Notes: generated by a model from the letters alone, not told the origin. DNA of 64,000 nucleotides from Flavivirga amylovorans (GCF_030540875.1 NZ_JAUOEM010000006.1:186001-250000), one strand, 5' to 3'; shown: positions 43,210-53,037, counted from the first letter of the stretch. Made by a program: numbers and translations.

Positions 43210-44703
43210 TTATCTGTTACGCCAAAAGAAGGGTGTAAATAAAATAAGTACCGTAAAGAGCTCTAAACGACCAATAAGCATTAAAAAAGATGCCCACCAT
43301 TGCGCCAAAGGTGGTAATGCTGAATAATTATTTACGGGTCCAAAATCGCCAAGTGCAGGTCCTACATTGCCCAAACTAGAGGCTGCCAAACCTATTGACG
43401 ATTTAAAATCTATTTCAAACATTGAGAATACCAAAGCCCCTATAATAAACGATAGCATATAAAGAATAAAAAATGCCAAAATGTTAAATACAATATCTCC
43501 AGAAATAGCCCTTTTATTATAACGTACAGGCAAAATCGCATTTGGATGTAATGTCCGTTTAAATTCTAAAAAACCATTTTTTATCAATATTAAATGACGA
43601 ACTACCTTTACTCCTCCAGATGTACTTCCTGCAGATCCTCCTAAAAACATAAGACCAAAAAACAAAACGACTAGGAGCGGTGTCCACATGGTATAATCTG
43701 CAGTTACAAAACCTGTAGTTGTAATAATAGCCAACACTTGAAACAAGGAATGCCTAAAGGCACTTTCTGCCTCTCCCCAAACCATAGGATGTGCAATAGA
43801 CGATGCAGATATGTCTGCTCTAAAATAAATAATAACGGCTGCTATTATTGTAAAAACAGCTATGAACTTGAAATACAATTTAAATTCTTCATCATGAATT
43901 ATTTTCTGAACTTTTCCCTTAAAAGCGAAGTAACTTAAAACGAAATTTGTACCAGCCAAAAACATAAATAATATTATAATGTACTGAATAATTGGTTCTC
44001 CGTTCCAATAGGACACACTAGCATTTTTAGTTGAAAAACCTCCTGTAGACAAGGTACATAACGAATGATTAATAGCGTCAAAAAAAGACATACCTGCTAC
44101 ACTTAACAATAATGTTTCTGCTGCTGTATAGCCAAAATAAATAAGCCATAAACGCTTGGCTGTATCTGTAATTCTAGGATGTAATTTATCAGCACTAGGC
44201 CCTGGTGCTTCTGCCGCAAAAAGCTGCATACCTCCAATTCCTAATAAAGGTAATATAGCAATCGCTAAAACGATAATGCCCATACCTCCTATCCAATGTG
44301 TTAAACTACGCCAAAACAAAACCCCTTTAGGAACGGCTTCTATATCATTTAAAATAGACGCTCCTGTTGTGGTAAAACCAGACATAGTCTCAAAAAAAGC
44401 GTTGGTAAAACTTGGTATACTTCCAGTTAACACATATGGCAAAGTACCAGAAAGCGCCATAATGATCCAACCAAAAGAAACGACAATATACCCTTCTCGT
44501 TTATTCATTTCTTTTTCATGACGTCTTGTAAACACCATTGCTAAAAGACCAACTATTAATGTTAATATACCCGATAAGGATAATTGAAATGTTACGCCGT
44601 CTTCATAAAGAAAACTAACAAGAGTAGATACTAGCATAAAACCACCATTAAATAGCAGTAATAATCCTAAAAAATGAAAAATTATTTTATAATTTAACTT
44701 CAT
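43210..44703 (-). CDS. trkH: Trk-type potassium uptake protein, membrane subunit
   Basis: 497 residues with about ten to twelve membrane segments and the four pore loops of the SKT superfamily: TMSGFTTTGASIL (about 105-118), LSTGGFSTKNAS (about 218-229), TTTGFVTADY (about 330-340) and SSLGNVGPALGDFG (about 438-451), the conserved Gly in each lining the selectivity filter. It moves K+ (with or without Na+/H+) into the cell. The gene follows trkA by 14 bases and works with it. Confidence 0.94.
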   Translation of the reverse strand: MKLNYKIIFHFLGLLLLFNGGFMLVSTLVSFLYEDGVTFQLSLSGILTLIVGLLAMVFTRRHEKEMNKREGYIVVSFGWIIMALSGTLPYVLTGSIPSFTNAFFETMSGFTTTGASILNDIEAVPKGVLFWRSLTHWIGGMGIIVLAIAILPLLGIGGMQLFAAEAPGPSADKLHPRITDTAKRLWLIYFGYTAAETLLLSVAGMSFFDAINHSLCTLSTGGFSTKNASVSYWNGEPIIQYIIILFMFLAGTNFVLSYFAFKGKVQKIIHDEEFKLYFKFIAVFTIIAAVIIYFRADISASSIAHPMVWGEAESAFRHSLFQVLAIITTTGFVTADYTMWTPLLVVLFFGLMFLGGSAGSTSGGVKVVRHLILIKNGFLEFKRTLHPNAILPVRYNKRAISGDIVFNILAFFILYMLSFIIGALVFSMFEIDFKSSIGLAASSLGNVGPALGDFGPVNNYSALPPLAQWWASFLMLIGRLELFTVLILFTPFFWRNR

Positions 44704-44717
44704 TCTATAAGCTTATA

Positions 44718-46067
44718 TTAACGAAATAATTTTTCAACACCTTTTATTGATTTAAGTAGACTACAAACCACGACACGATCGCCTTCACGAATTTTAAAAT
44801 CTCCAAGAGCAATAACACCTAATCCATTTCTAATAACTCCTCCAATAATAGCAGACCTTGGAAAATCAATATCTTTAATATGCTTATTACAAATAGCCGA
44901 GGTAGGTTTCACTTCAAACTCAAGTAATTCAGCATTCATATTATTAAGCTTTGTCATGGCAACAACCTCTCCTTTTCTTATATACCTAAAGATATTATTT
45001 GCTGCAAGTAACTTTTTATTTATTAGTGTTTCAATACCAACGGAATGAGATAATTCGAAATAGTCCATATTCTCAACCAAAGCAACCGTTTTTTTAACGC
45101 CTTTTGATTTTGCAACTAAGCAAGACATAATATTTGTTTCAGAATTACCAGCTACAGCTATAAAAGCATCCATTTCACTAATATTCTCTTCATCAAGCAA
45201 ATCAACATTGCGCCCATCACTATGAATCACTAAAACATTTGGTAAATCGTCTGCAATTTCAAATGCACGCTCTTTATCTTCTTCAAAAAGTTTTACATTA
45301 AATCCTTTATCACTTAAATCTCTTGCCGATTTATAACCAATTTGGCTACCGCCCAAAATCATCACATTTTTTATCTCTTTGTTTGATTTCCCAGTTAGTT
45401 TGCAAAGTTCTTCCCCTCCTCCTTCTGAAGTGACAAAAACAACATTATCGCCTCTTTTAAACTCTGTATTCCCTCTGGGGATGATTGTATATTGTGTACC
45501 AAAACGTTGAATCGCAATAGGAACAAAATGTATTTCTGGAAAAATTTTGGCAGCCTCCTTAACCGTTTTGCCAACAAATGAGGCCGACCTCGATAATGTT
45601 AAACCAACCATAGTAAGTGCACCTCCTTCAAACTCATAAGTATCATTAAAAGACGATTGCTTTAAAGATACTTTTATTTCTGCCGCAGCTAAAGCTTCTG
45701 GAGAAATCAACTCATCAATACCAAACTTGGTAAAGCCTACTTCATCTTTATACGTTATAAATTCAGTATTAGAAATTCTGGCAATGGTTCGTTTGGCTCC
45801 TAATTGTTTGGCTAACACACATACTGTGATATTAGTTGTTTCAATAGCCGTAACAGCAATAAAGAGATCGCAATTATTTACGCGGGCTTCTTTTAAAATA
45901 GAGATTGATGTTGTATCGCCTTTAATAACTTTAATATCCAAATGGGTATCAGCATAAGCTAAACTCTCTTTGTCTATATCTATTAATGTTATTTCTTGAG
46001 ACTCGTAAGACAGCAATTTTGCTAAATGAAATCCAACTTCACCAGCACCAGCAATGATTATTTTCAT
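44718..46067 (-). CDS. trkA: Trk system potassium transporter, NAD-binding regulatory subunit
   Basis: 449 residues, two tandem RCK_N/RCK_C units. The Rossmann loops are MKIIIAGAGEVGFHLAKLLS at the start and VMILGGSQIGYKSARDLSDKG near 232-252; each is followed by a beta-rich ligand-binding C domain (about 140-220 and 365-449). The ring of TrkA on the cytosolic side gates TrkH in response to nucleotides. Its gene is upstream of trkH in one operon. Confidence 0.94.
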   Translation of the reverse strand: MKIIIAGAGEVGFHLAKLLSYESQEITLIDIDKESLAYADTHLDIKVIKGDTTSISILKEARVNNCDLFIAVTAIETTNITVCVLAKQLGAKRTIARISNTEFITYKDEVGFTKFGIDELISPEALAAAEIKVSLKQSSFNDTYEFEGGALTMVGLTLSRSASFVGKTVKEAAKIFPEIHFVPIAIQRFGTQYTIIPRGNTEFKRGDNVVFVTSEGGGEELCKLTGKSNKEIKNVMILGGSQIGYKSARDLSDKGFNVKLFEEDKERAFEIADDLPNVLVIHSDGRNVDLLDEENISEMDAFIAVAGNSETNIMSCLVAKSKGVKKTVALVENMDYFELSHSVGIETLINKKLLAANNIFRYIRKGEVVAMTKLNNMNAELLEFEVKPTSAICNKHIKDIDFPRSAIIGGVIRNGLGVIALGDFKIREGDRVVVCSLLKSIKGVEKLFR

Positions 46068-46179
46068 TATTCAATTATCATATAAAGTAGAGCAAATATA
46101 CTATAAAATACATATTGCCACATGAGATATTATAAATATAATATTTGCTATCCTATTGGTTAATGCTTTTCTAAAAGTT

Positions 46180-46187
46180 TATATTTG
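46180..46187 (+). promoter_or_regulatory. Predicted promoter of the menG/ubiE-porT genes
   Basis: TATATTTG fits the -7 consensus; a TTG at 46156-46158, about 21 bases upstream, is a possible -33 box. The TTG start codon follows 18 bases later. Confidence 0.5.
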
Positions 46188-46204
46188 CCAAAAAAAACAC
46201 AACA

Positions 46205-46930
46205 TTGTCAAAAATTAAACCCTACAAAAACAGTGATTTAGGAAAGAAAGAGCAAGTCACCAAGATGTTTGATACTATTTCTGGAGATTACGATGGTTTA
46301 AACCGCGTTATTTCTTTTGGCATAGATATTAAATGGCGAAAAAAAGTAGTAAAGATTGTTAAAGAAAGCACCCCAGATACTATTTTAGATATTGCTACAG
46401 GTACTGGAGATTTGGCTATTAATCTAGCTGAAACCAATGCCACAAAAATTGTTGGCTTAGATATTAGTAGTGGCATGCTAGAAGTTGGAAAAGAAAAGAT
46501 TGAGAAAAAATCTTTAGAGTCTAAAATAGAAATGGTTTTAGGCGATAGTGAGAATATGCCTTTTGAAGATAATTCTTTTGATGCTATTACCGTAGCCTTT
46601 GGTGTTAGGAATTTTGAAACTCTGGAAAATGGTTTAAAAGAAATCTTTAGAGTCTTAAAACCAAATGGAACGTTTGTAATACTAGAAACATCTATTCCTT
46701 CTAAAACACCATATAAACAAGGCTATAAGTTTTATACAAAACACATTTTACCCCTTATAGGAAAACTATTTTCAAAAGACAGAAGTGCTTATAAATATTT
46801 ATGCGAATCTGCCTCTGTTTTTCCTTATGGTGAAGATTTAAACAATATTTTACGTAAAATTGGGTTTATTAATGTTGAAGATTTTCCACAAACGTTTGGT
46901 GTGGCAACAATTTATAAATCATCAAAGTAA
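46205..46930 (+). CDS. ubiE: Demethylmenaquinone methyltransferase (UbiE/MenG)
   Basis: 241 residues; methylates demethylmenaquinone to menaquinone with SAM, feeding NQR and the respiratory chain. The start codon is TTG: the conserved N-terminus [23 protein letters not shown] would be lost from the next ATG (46265). The family motifs are [21 protein letters not shown] (about 20-40), [11 protein letters not shown] (about 60-71), [24 protein letters not shown] (about 115-138) and [16 protein letters not shown]. Four bases separate it from porT, a pairing common in Bacteroidetes. Confidence 0.94.
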   Translation: MSKIKPYKNSDLGKKEQVTKMFDTISGDYDGLNRVISFGIDIKWRKKVVKIVKESTPDTILDIATGTGDLAINLAETNATKIVGLDISSGMLEVGKEKIEKKSLESKIEMVLGDSENMPFEDNSFDAITVAFGVRNFETLENGLKEIFRVLKPNGTFVILETSIPSKTPYKQGYKFYTKHILPLIGKLFSKDRSAYKYLCESASVFPYGEDLNNILRKIGFINVEDFPQTFGVATIYKSSK

Positions 46931-46934
46931 TAAT

Positions 46935-47663
46935 ATGAAGCGGTTTTTTGCATTACTATCATTTTTATTTATCATACAAACATCTAATGCACAACTTTTT
47001 AGCAAAGAGAAAGTGACATATGATGCAAACCAAGGAAGAGGGTCTACTGACAACAGATTGTTACGCTGGGGGTACTTTTTAGGAATCAATAGTTATGATT
47101 TTAATTTTGACTATAAAGATGATTTACGTGATATTTATGTAAAAAAGAGTCCTGGCTTTAGTGTTGGTTTAATTGGAAACTTACGTGTTAATAGTTTTAT
47201 TGATTTACGTTTTGAGCCTGGTTTACTAATTACCACAAGAGATTTATACTATAGTCAAACATATTTTACGGGTACAACTTTTAAAAGTTCAGATTTAATT
47301 AGACAAGTTAAATCAACCTATGTACACTTGCCATTTTTGGTGAAAATTTCCACCAAACGCATCAACAACTTCAAACCTTTTATTGTTGGTGGGTTTTCAA
47401 CTGCTTTAAACCTATCTAGTAACCAAGATAACCCAGAAGATAATAGTAATGGGCAATTTAGAACTAAAAAAAATTCCTTGTTTTATGAACTTGGATTTGG
47501 TATAGACCTATATTTATACAACTTTAAATTTACGCCTTCTATTCGCGGGCTTTTTGGGATTGGCGACGAACTAGTTAGAGATAAAGACCCTAATAGCCCT
47601 TGGACTAGTAATGTTGCTAGTATGAAAACTAGAGGGGTATTTGTTAATTTTACATTTCAGTAA
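46935..47663 (+). CDS. porT: PorT/SprT-family T9SS outer membrane protein
   Basis: 242 residues from the ATG at 46935, which gives a clean signal peptide (MKRFFALLSFLFIIQTSNAQ); a longer reading from 46860 overlaps ubiE and is unlikely. The mature chain alternates amphipathic strands (FLGINSYDFNFDYKD, FSVGLIGNLRVNSFIDLRFEPGLLITTRDL, YVHLPFLVKISTKR) and ends GVFVNFTFQ, as expected of an eight-stranded outer membrane barrel. Position directly after ubiE and these features match PorT (P. gingivalis) / SprT (F. johnsoniae), needed for T9SS secretion and gliding. Confidence 0.85.
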   Translation: MKRFFALLSFLFIIQTSNAQLFSKEKVTYDANQGRGSTDNRLLRWGYFLGINSYDFNFDYKDDLRDIYVKKSPGFSVGLIGNLRVNSFIDLRFEPGLLITTRDLYYSQTYFTGTTFKSSDLIRQVKSTYVHLPFLVKISTKRINNFKPFIVGGFSTALNLSSNQDNPEDNSNGQFRTKKNSLFYELGFGIDLYLYNFKFTPSIRGLFGIGDELVRDKDPNSPWTSNVASMKTRGVFVNFTFQ

Positions 47664-47851
47664 AAAACAGTACTCAGTCGCAATCAACAGTTTTTAGTTG
47701 GCAAACTTACTTACAACTTTATATCTTTAAAATAAAAGTGAGTTTTCTAAAATATATCGTAACTACGTTTTTTATATCGAAGAAAGAAATAGTCTATTAA
47801 TACTTTATCTGTTAACTATAACCGAATACTGAGACAGACTGTAAACTAAAA
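47664..47851. other. Intergenic spacer with weak CAGT-type repeat
   Basis: 188 bases between convergent genes. The stretch 47668-47705 (cagtactcagtcgc ... cagtttttagttgg) loosely resembles the CAGT-rich spacer in the nqr operon. No terminator hairpin is convincing. Confidence 0.3.
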
Positions 47852-48571
47852 TTACCCTCTCCTAAACTCACTTAACAAAATAGCAGTTGCCGTAGCAACA
47901 TTTAAACTTTCGGTAGCTTGTAAATCACCAAACCTAGGAATAGAAACCTTTCTCTTTATAAGCGCTTCAATGTCTTCTGAAACACCATTAGCTTCATTCC
48001 CCATAACTAAAACCCCATCATCTGGTAAACTTGTATTATAAACGGTCTCGCCCTCCATAAAAGCGCCATAAATTGGTAAACTTGTTTCGTTTAAAAACAA
48101 TTCTAAGTCCACATAGCTAATGTTCACCCTGGTAATAGACCCCATAGTTGCTTGTATGACTTTTGGGTTGAAACAATCTACCGTTTCTTTACTACAAACC
48201 AAATCCTTAATACCAAACCAATCGCAAAGTCTAATAATGGTCCCTAGATTTCCTGGATCTCTAACAGTATCTAATGCTAAAACAAGTCCGTTTTGTACAA
48301 TTGATTTTTCTTCTGGAATTTTAAAAATTGCTAGCGCTATATTAGGGGTGGTTAAAAAACTTATTCGATTTAATTCTGCCTCAGTAACTAAAATTTCATC
48401 TTTGGCATCAATATTGAAAGATTCCGTCGTATATAAGGCATGAAGTATTAATTTAGATTGTAATAGTTCTTTTATTGTTTTAACACCTTCAACAACAAAA
48501 AAGCCGTGTTTTAGTCTATATTTTTTCTGCTTTAAACTCGTTATTAATTTTATATGACTTTTAGAGAGCAT
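47852..48571 (-). CDS. SpoU/TrmH-family RNA 2'-O-methyltransferase
   Basis: 239 residues. An N-terminal substrate-binding domain (about 1-90) precedes the SPOUT knot domain with all three motifs: DPGNLGTIIR (105-114), GNEANGVS (191-198) and ESLNVATATA (221-230). It methylates a ribose of rRNA or tRNA; the target nucleotide is not deducible. It is divergent from the tamL gene with a 246-base spacer, an arrangement I associate with Bacteroidetes tamL loci. Confidence 0.92.
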   Translation of the reverse strand: MLSKSHIKLITSLKQKKYRLKHGFFVVEGVKTIKELLQSKLILHALYTTESFNIDAKDEILVTEAELNRISFLTTPNIALAIFKIPEEKSIVQNGLVLALDTVRDPGNLGTIIRLCDWFGIKDLVCSKETVDCFNPKVIQATMGSITRVNISYVDLELFLNETSLPIYGAFMEGETVYNTSLPDDGVLVMGNEANGVSEDIEALIKRKVSIPRFGDLQATESLNVATATAILLSEFRRG

Positions 48572-48817
48572 GTAATCTACATTAACGTAATATTTATTTT
48601 ATAAAGAAATGAAAAATACCGTTGTTTCAAACTAAAATTGTTTAAATATTTTTTCAAAATAAACACCAAAGACAAAAAAATTAGAATGTTCTATCCAACC
48701 TCTGAAAAAAAATAAAAATAAACACTTGAAAAAATGTACTTTTGGGCTCATGACTAACAATATTATATTTCTTTATTTAAAATCAATTTGGAAAACTATA
48801 ACTTGAATTAATTTCAT

Positions 48818-51343
48818 TTGAAAAAACAGCTCTCGAAAATATTAATCTTCTTGATATTAACAGGATACATTTTGTCTTGTGATAGTGTAAAAAGAGTTGC
48901 CGAAAATGAACATTTACTTACTAATACTGCTGTAGTAGTAAATGAAAGAAAAGATAATACAGAGACTATAAACAATTTATTGTATCAAAAGCCTAATAGA
49001 AAAATTGCAGGCATTCCGTTACGTTTACACATTTACAATTTAGCTCGTAATAATCGAGATTCCCTGTTCGAAGCATGGTTAGATGCAACTCCTAAACGTA
49101 GAGCTCGTTTGACCAAAAAATTATCAAAAAAGCAATTAAATCGATTGAAAAACTCTTCTATGGGATTTAATAATTGGCTGCGTAAAACAGGTGAAGCCCC
49201 TGTAATTGTAAATGAAGAAAAAACTAAAAAGTCTGTAAAACGTCTTCAAGATTATTATATAAATAATGGTTGGTTTGATGTTGAAACAACTTATAACACA
49301 AAAAAGAGTGAAGACAAGCGTGCAAGTATTAAATATCATGTTGAAACTGGTCATCCTTTCATAATTGATACTATTTCAGAAAAAGTAAAGTCGCCAGTAA
49401 TAGATTCTTTATACCAAAACATTAAAAGAAACGCCTTAATAAAATCAAACGAGCAATACAAAACCACTAATTTTGAACAAGAGCGTGATAGAATCTCTAA
49501 TGAATTACGTAATTCTGGTGTATTTCATTTTGATCAGGATTATATCACCTTCGAAATAGATACGGTAGGTACTAATAAAAAAGTGAACGTTGGAATTCAA
49601 ATTCAAGATAGAGCTATTAGAACACAAGACTCTATAAGACGTGAACCCTTTAAAATATTCAAAATTAAAGATGTAAACATTATTACAGATTACACCTTTG
49701 AAAACAGAGGAAAACCGTTTCAAGATTCAATAACGTATAATGGCTATAAACTTTATAGCTATAACAAACTACGTTACAGACCAGAAGCCCTTACAGATGC
49801 TATATTTATAAGCCCTGGTGCTGTTTTTAAAGATTTAGATAGAACGCGTACATATAGACATCTAAATGAATTACGCACCTTTAAATACCCTAACATTCAA
49901 TATATTGAGAACCCCGACAATACCCTTACGGATACTATTAGATTAACGCCTTTAAAAAAGTTTAGTTTAGGATTTAGTGCCGATGCTTCGCAAAGTAATA
50001 TTCAAACAGTTGGTTTTTCATTAAACCCAAGCTTATTAATTAGAAATATTTTTAGAGGAGCAGAAACACTTGAAGTCTCTGTAATTGGATCCATAGGAGC
50101 GTCTAAAGATAAAAATAATATAGACGATCCATTCTTCGATATTAATGAAATGGGGCTTGATTTGAAATTAACAATCCCTAGATTGTTTTCTCCTTTTAAC
50201 ACCGAGAGCATCATTCCTAAGTACATGTCTCCGTCTACACGAATGAGTCTATCTGCAACCAGCCAGACTAATATAGGTTTAGACAAACAAACTTTTAGCG
50301 GTACCTTTAATTATAATTGGTATCCTAATAAAAAAGTAAGTAATCGATTAGATTTATTTAATGCGCAGTACGTTAAAAATCTTAATGTAAATAACTATTT
50401 TGGGATATATCAAAGTTCTTTAACATCTTTGGAACAGATTGCAAGAGCAGTTAATTATATAGACTCAGGTGACAACTTAGATTTCCCTGAAGAAACAGAT
50501 GCTTTTTTAGATTATGCTTTAAACCCAGAAACTCCTAGCGAGATTTCAAATGATCAATTAGCAACAATTAATAGTATTGGAGAACGCAAAAACAGGTTGA
50601 CAGAAGATAATTTAATTCTTTCTTCCAGTTTTAGTTTTATTAATGACGAGCGTACTAATTTATTTGATGATGATTTTTCAATCTTTCGTTTCAAACTAGA
50701 ATTAGCAGGGAACTTATTAACAAGTACCTCCAAATTATTAGGTTTAAAGAAAAACAGTGATAATCGTTACGAAATTTTTAATGTAGCATATTCTCAATAT
50801 GTAAAAACCGAATTCGATTATACAAAACATTGGGATTTAGGGAAAAAAAATGTGCTAGCAATGAGAAGCTTTTTAGGCATTGCGATACCTTACGGAAACT
50901 CTACCAGTATACCTTTTTCAAAAAGTTTCTTTGCAGGAGGCCCCAACGATAACCGTGCTTGGACTGCTTACAGCTTAGGCCCTGGAAGTTCGGAAACTTT
51001 TAATGAGTTTAATGAGGCCAATTTAAAAATAGCTTTAAATGTAGAACAACGCTTCAATATATTTGAAGATTTAAATGGAGCCATTTTTGTTGATGCTGGA
51101 AATATCTGGAATGTATTAGATAATGTAGAAGACGACAGTGCTACACTTACAAGTGCTAATTCTTTGAAAGATATTGCTATTGGTTCTGGTTTTGGTTTGC
51201 GTTACGATTTTAGCTTTTTTGTTTTTCGTTTCGATATTGGTTTTAAAACATACGATCCTTCTTACAGAGAACAAAACAGGTGGTTTAACGATTATAACTT
51301 TTCAAATGCTGTTTATAATATAGGTATTAACTACCCTTTTTAA
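48818..51343 (+). CDS. tamL: TamL-type lipidated BamA/TamA-family outer membrane protein
   Basis: 841 residues from a TTG start (no in-frame ATG precedes the signal). MKKQLSKILIFLILTGYILSC is a lipoprotein signal, which distinguishes TamL of Bacteroidetes from classical TamA. POTRA-like modules (about 45-390, YYINNGWFDVETTYNTKKS, LNELRTFKYPNIQYI) precede a C-terminal Omp85 barrel with the FFAGGPNDNRAWTAYSLGPGS (about 708-728) lid-lock region and DVEQRF/ENEQNR-type strands, ending NIGINYPF. It should insert or transport outer membrane components together with a TamB partner, which is not adjacent here: a 160-bp repeat and the aldolase gene follow instead. Confidence 0.85.
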   Translation: MKKQLSKILIFLILTGYILSCDSVKRVAENEHLLTNTAVVVNERKDNTETINNLLYQKPNRKIAGIPLRLHIYNLARNNRDSLFEAWLDATPKRRARLTKKLSKKQLNRLKNSSMGFNNWLRKTGEAPVIVNEEKTKKSVKRLQDYYINNGWFDVETTYNTKKSEDKRASIKYHVETGHPFIIDTISEKVKSPVIDSLYQNIKRNALIKSNEQYKTTNFEQERDRISNELRNSGVFHFDQDYITFEIDTVGTNKKVNVGIQIQDRAIRTQDSIRREPFKIFKIKDVNIITDYTFENRGKPFQDSITYNGYKLYSYNKLRYRPEALTDAIFISPGAVFKDLDRTRTYRHLNELRTFKYPNIQYIENPDNTLTDTIRLTPLKKFSLGFSADASQSNIQTVGFSLNPSLLIRNIFRGAETLEVSVIGSIGASKDKNNIDDPFFDINEMGLDLKLTIPRLFSPFNTESIIPKYMSPSTRMSLSATSQTNIGLDKQTFSGTFNYNWYPNKKVSNRLDLFNAQYVKNLNVNNYFGIYQSSLTSLEQIARAVNYIDSGDNLDFPEETDAFLDYALNPETPSEISNDQLATINSIGERKNRLTEDNLILSSSFSFINDERTNLFDDDFSIFRFKLELAGNLLTSTSKLLGLKKNSDNRYEIFNVAYSQYVKTEFDYTKHWDLGKKNVLAMRSFLGIAIPYGNSTSIPFSKSFFAGGPNDNRAWTAYSLGPGSSETFNEFNEANLKIALNVEQRFNIFEDLNGAIFVDAGNIWNVLDNVEDDSATLTSANSLKDIAIGSGFGLRYDFSFFVFRFDIGFKTYDPSYREQNRWFNDYNFSNAVYNIGINYPF

Positions 51344-51359
51344 ACCTGATTTTAATTAT

Positions 51360-51519
51360 GAACTCATTTAGACTTTTTGGATTTAAGCGAAAATTAGAAG
51401 TTTTTGGCTATGTTGAAGACTTTTTTGAGTTGCATAGCAGAGCTACGGAAGGAAAAAAAGACAAAAACAGAGCTAAAAACAGCCATTTTTTAGCAAATTG
51501 AAAAAGTATAAATGAGTTC
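51360..51519. mobile_element. 160-bp inverted-repeat element (MITE-like), copy 2
   Basis: Ends gaactcatttagacttttt and, at the right, the reverse complement of gaactcatttatacttttt (18 of 19). The length is identical to the copy at 9591-9750, and the centre shares gcatagcag..(a)tacgga. Inner tttttggctatg and cagccattttt can also pair. It starts 16 bases after the tamL stop. No coding capacity. Confidence 0.75.
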
Positions 51520-51595
51520 TGTATATACTATAACGTTTTAGTCCTTTTTAGTGTTTTCAAACAACTAAATCACGTCTATTTATTCAAAAAATGAT

Positions 51596-51603
51596 TACTT
51601 TTG
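51596..51603 (+). promoter_or_regulatory. Predicted -7 box for the aldolase gene
   Basis: TACTTTTG fits TAnnTTTG, 33 bases before the ATG and 77 bases after the 160-bp element. Confidence 0.4.
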
Positions 51604-51635
51604 ACATCAATTAATCACTAATCAAATTATTTAAA

Positions 51636-52703
51636 ATGGGACACAATATTAAACCAGGAGTTGCTACAGGCAATGAAGTACAAGCAATTTTTAAACTTGC
51701 AAAAGAAAAAGGATTTGCTTTACCAGCTGTTAATGTAATAGGTTCGGACACAATTAATGGTGTTTTAGAAACTGCAGCAGCTTTAAATGCTCCCGTAATT
51801 ATACAATTTTCTAATGGTGGCGCTCAATTTAATGCTGGAAAAGGCTTAAGTAACGAAGGTCAAAAATCAGCAATAGCTGGTGCAATAGCTGGTGCAAAAC
51901 ATGTACACACGATGTCTGAAGCATACGGTGTTCCAGTTATTTTACATACAGACCACTGTGCAAAAAAACTATTACCTTGGATTGATGGTTTATTAGATGC
52001 TAGTGAAAAGCATTACGCAGAAACTGGAAAATCACTTTTTAGTTCGCATATGATCGACCTTTCTGAAGAACCAATTGAAGAAAATATTGAAATATGTAAA
52101 ACCTATTTAGAACGCATGAGCAAAATGGGTATGACATTAGAAATAGAACTTGGAATTACTGGTGGTGAAGAAGATGGTGTAGATAACAGTGATGTAGATG
52201 ATTCTAAATTATACACACAACCAGAAGAAGTAGCTTATGCTTATGAAGAATTAAGTAAAGTGAGTGATCAATTCACTATTGCAGCTGCTTTTGGTAATGT
52301 ACACGGTGTTTACAAACCAGGGAATGTAAAATTAACTCCAAAAATCTTAAAAAACTCTCAAGAATATATTAGTAAAAAATATAATGTTGAAGAAAATCAT
52401 ATTGATTTTGTTTTCCATGGTGGTTCTGGTTCAACAGTTGAAGAAATTCGTGAAGGTATCAGCTACGGTGTTATAAAAATGAATATTGATACAGATTTAC
52501 AATATGCTTTCATGAGCGGTATTCGTGATTATATGGGAGATAAATCCGAATACCTAAAGGCTCAAATAGGAAATCCTGACGGAGATGATGTTCCAAATAA
52601 AAAATTCTATGACCCACGCGTATGGTTACGTGCTGGTGAAGTTACTTTTGTTGAACGTCTAAAAAAGGCTTTTGAAGATTTAAACAATGTAAACACCTTA
52701 TAA
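51636..52703 (+). CDS. fbaA: Class II fructose-bisphosphate aldolase
   Basis: 355 residues, the E. coli FbaA type. It cleaves fructose-1,6-bisphosphate to DHAP and glyceraldehyde-3-phosphate in glycolysis and the reverse in gluconeogenesis, using Zn2+. Zinc ligands are visible in LHTDHCAKKLLPW (about 108-120), the GNVHGVYKPGNV segment (about 224-235) and FVFHGGSGSTVEEI (about 262-275). LEIELGITGGEEDGVDN is the conserved acidic loop. A strong terminator follows. Confidence 0.96.
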   Translation: MGHNIKPGVATGNEVQAIFKLAKEKGFALPAVNVIGSDTINGVLETAAALNAPVIIQFSNGGAQFNAGKGLSNEGQKSAIAGAIAGAKHVHTMSEAYGVPVILHTDHCAKKLLPWIDGLLDASEKHYAETGKSLFSSHMIDLSEEPIEENIEICKTYLERMSKMGMTLEIELGITGGEEDGVDNSDVDDSKLYTQPEEVAYAYEELSKVSDQFTIAAAFGNVHGVYKPGNVKLTPKILKNSQEYISKKYNVEENHIDFVFHGGSGSTVEEIREGISYGVIKMNIDTDLQYAFMSGIRDYMGDKSEYLKAQIGNPDGDDVPNKKFYDPRVWLRAGEVTFVERLKKAFEDLNNVNTL

Positions 52704-52735
52704 TCATAGGTAAATTTACTACAATAATGTTTACT

Positions 52736-52765
52736 AAAGACTCTGTATTTTGCAGAGTCTTTTTT
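52736..52765 (+). terminator. Terminator of fbaA
   Basis: Perfect 10-bp stem aaagactctg (52736-52745) / cagagtcttt (52753-52762) followed by T. Confidence 0.85.
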
Positions 52766-52826
52766 ACTTATACACCTATAAAACAACTAATTACAGTTAT
52801 TGAATTAAAAAATCATTAGGGTGTTT

Positions 52827-52858
52827 CCACAAAATTAAAAAAAGGTTTAATTTTGTGG
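52827..52858. repeat. 13-bp-arm hairpin between fbaA and accD
   Basis: Perfect inverted repeat ccacaaaattaaa / tttaattttgtgg with a 6-base loop (aaaagg), not followed by a T-run, so not a standard terminator. Confidence 0.6.
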
Positions 52859-53037
52859 CCAGGCTTTTGGCTGTCGCTTCCCATTTAAAAATTAAGGGAG
52901 CTTTAACAAACGCTTCAAATACAAAATATTAACGATTTCATATTTAACAAAATTAAAGGACGAATAATCCTTAACATGAGTAACGCTTAATTAAGATTAA
53001 AAATCTAACAACCGTTAATCTAAAACTGTAAATCACT

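Larger units (their letters stand above)
52704..53037. other. Intergenic region with terminator and an extra hairpin repeat
   Basis: 334 bases without a gene. It holds the fbaA terminator at 52736-52765 and a second hairpin with 13-bp perfect arms, ccacaaaattaaa (52827-52839) and tttaattttgtgg (52846-52858). Next comes ggcttttggctgtcgcttccc...gggagc, which looks like a dispersed flavobacterial repeat. The accD promoter should lie in the last 100 bases. Confidence 0.5.
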
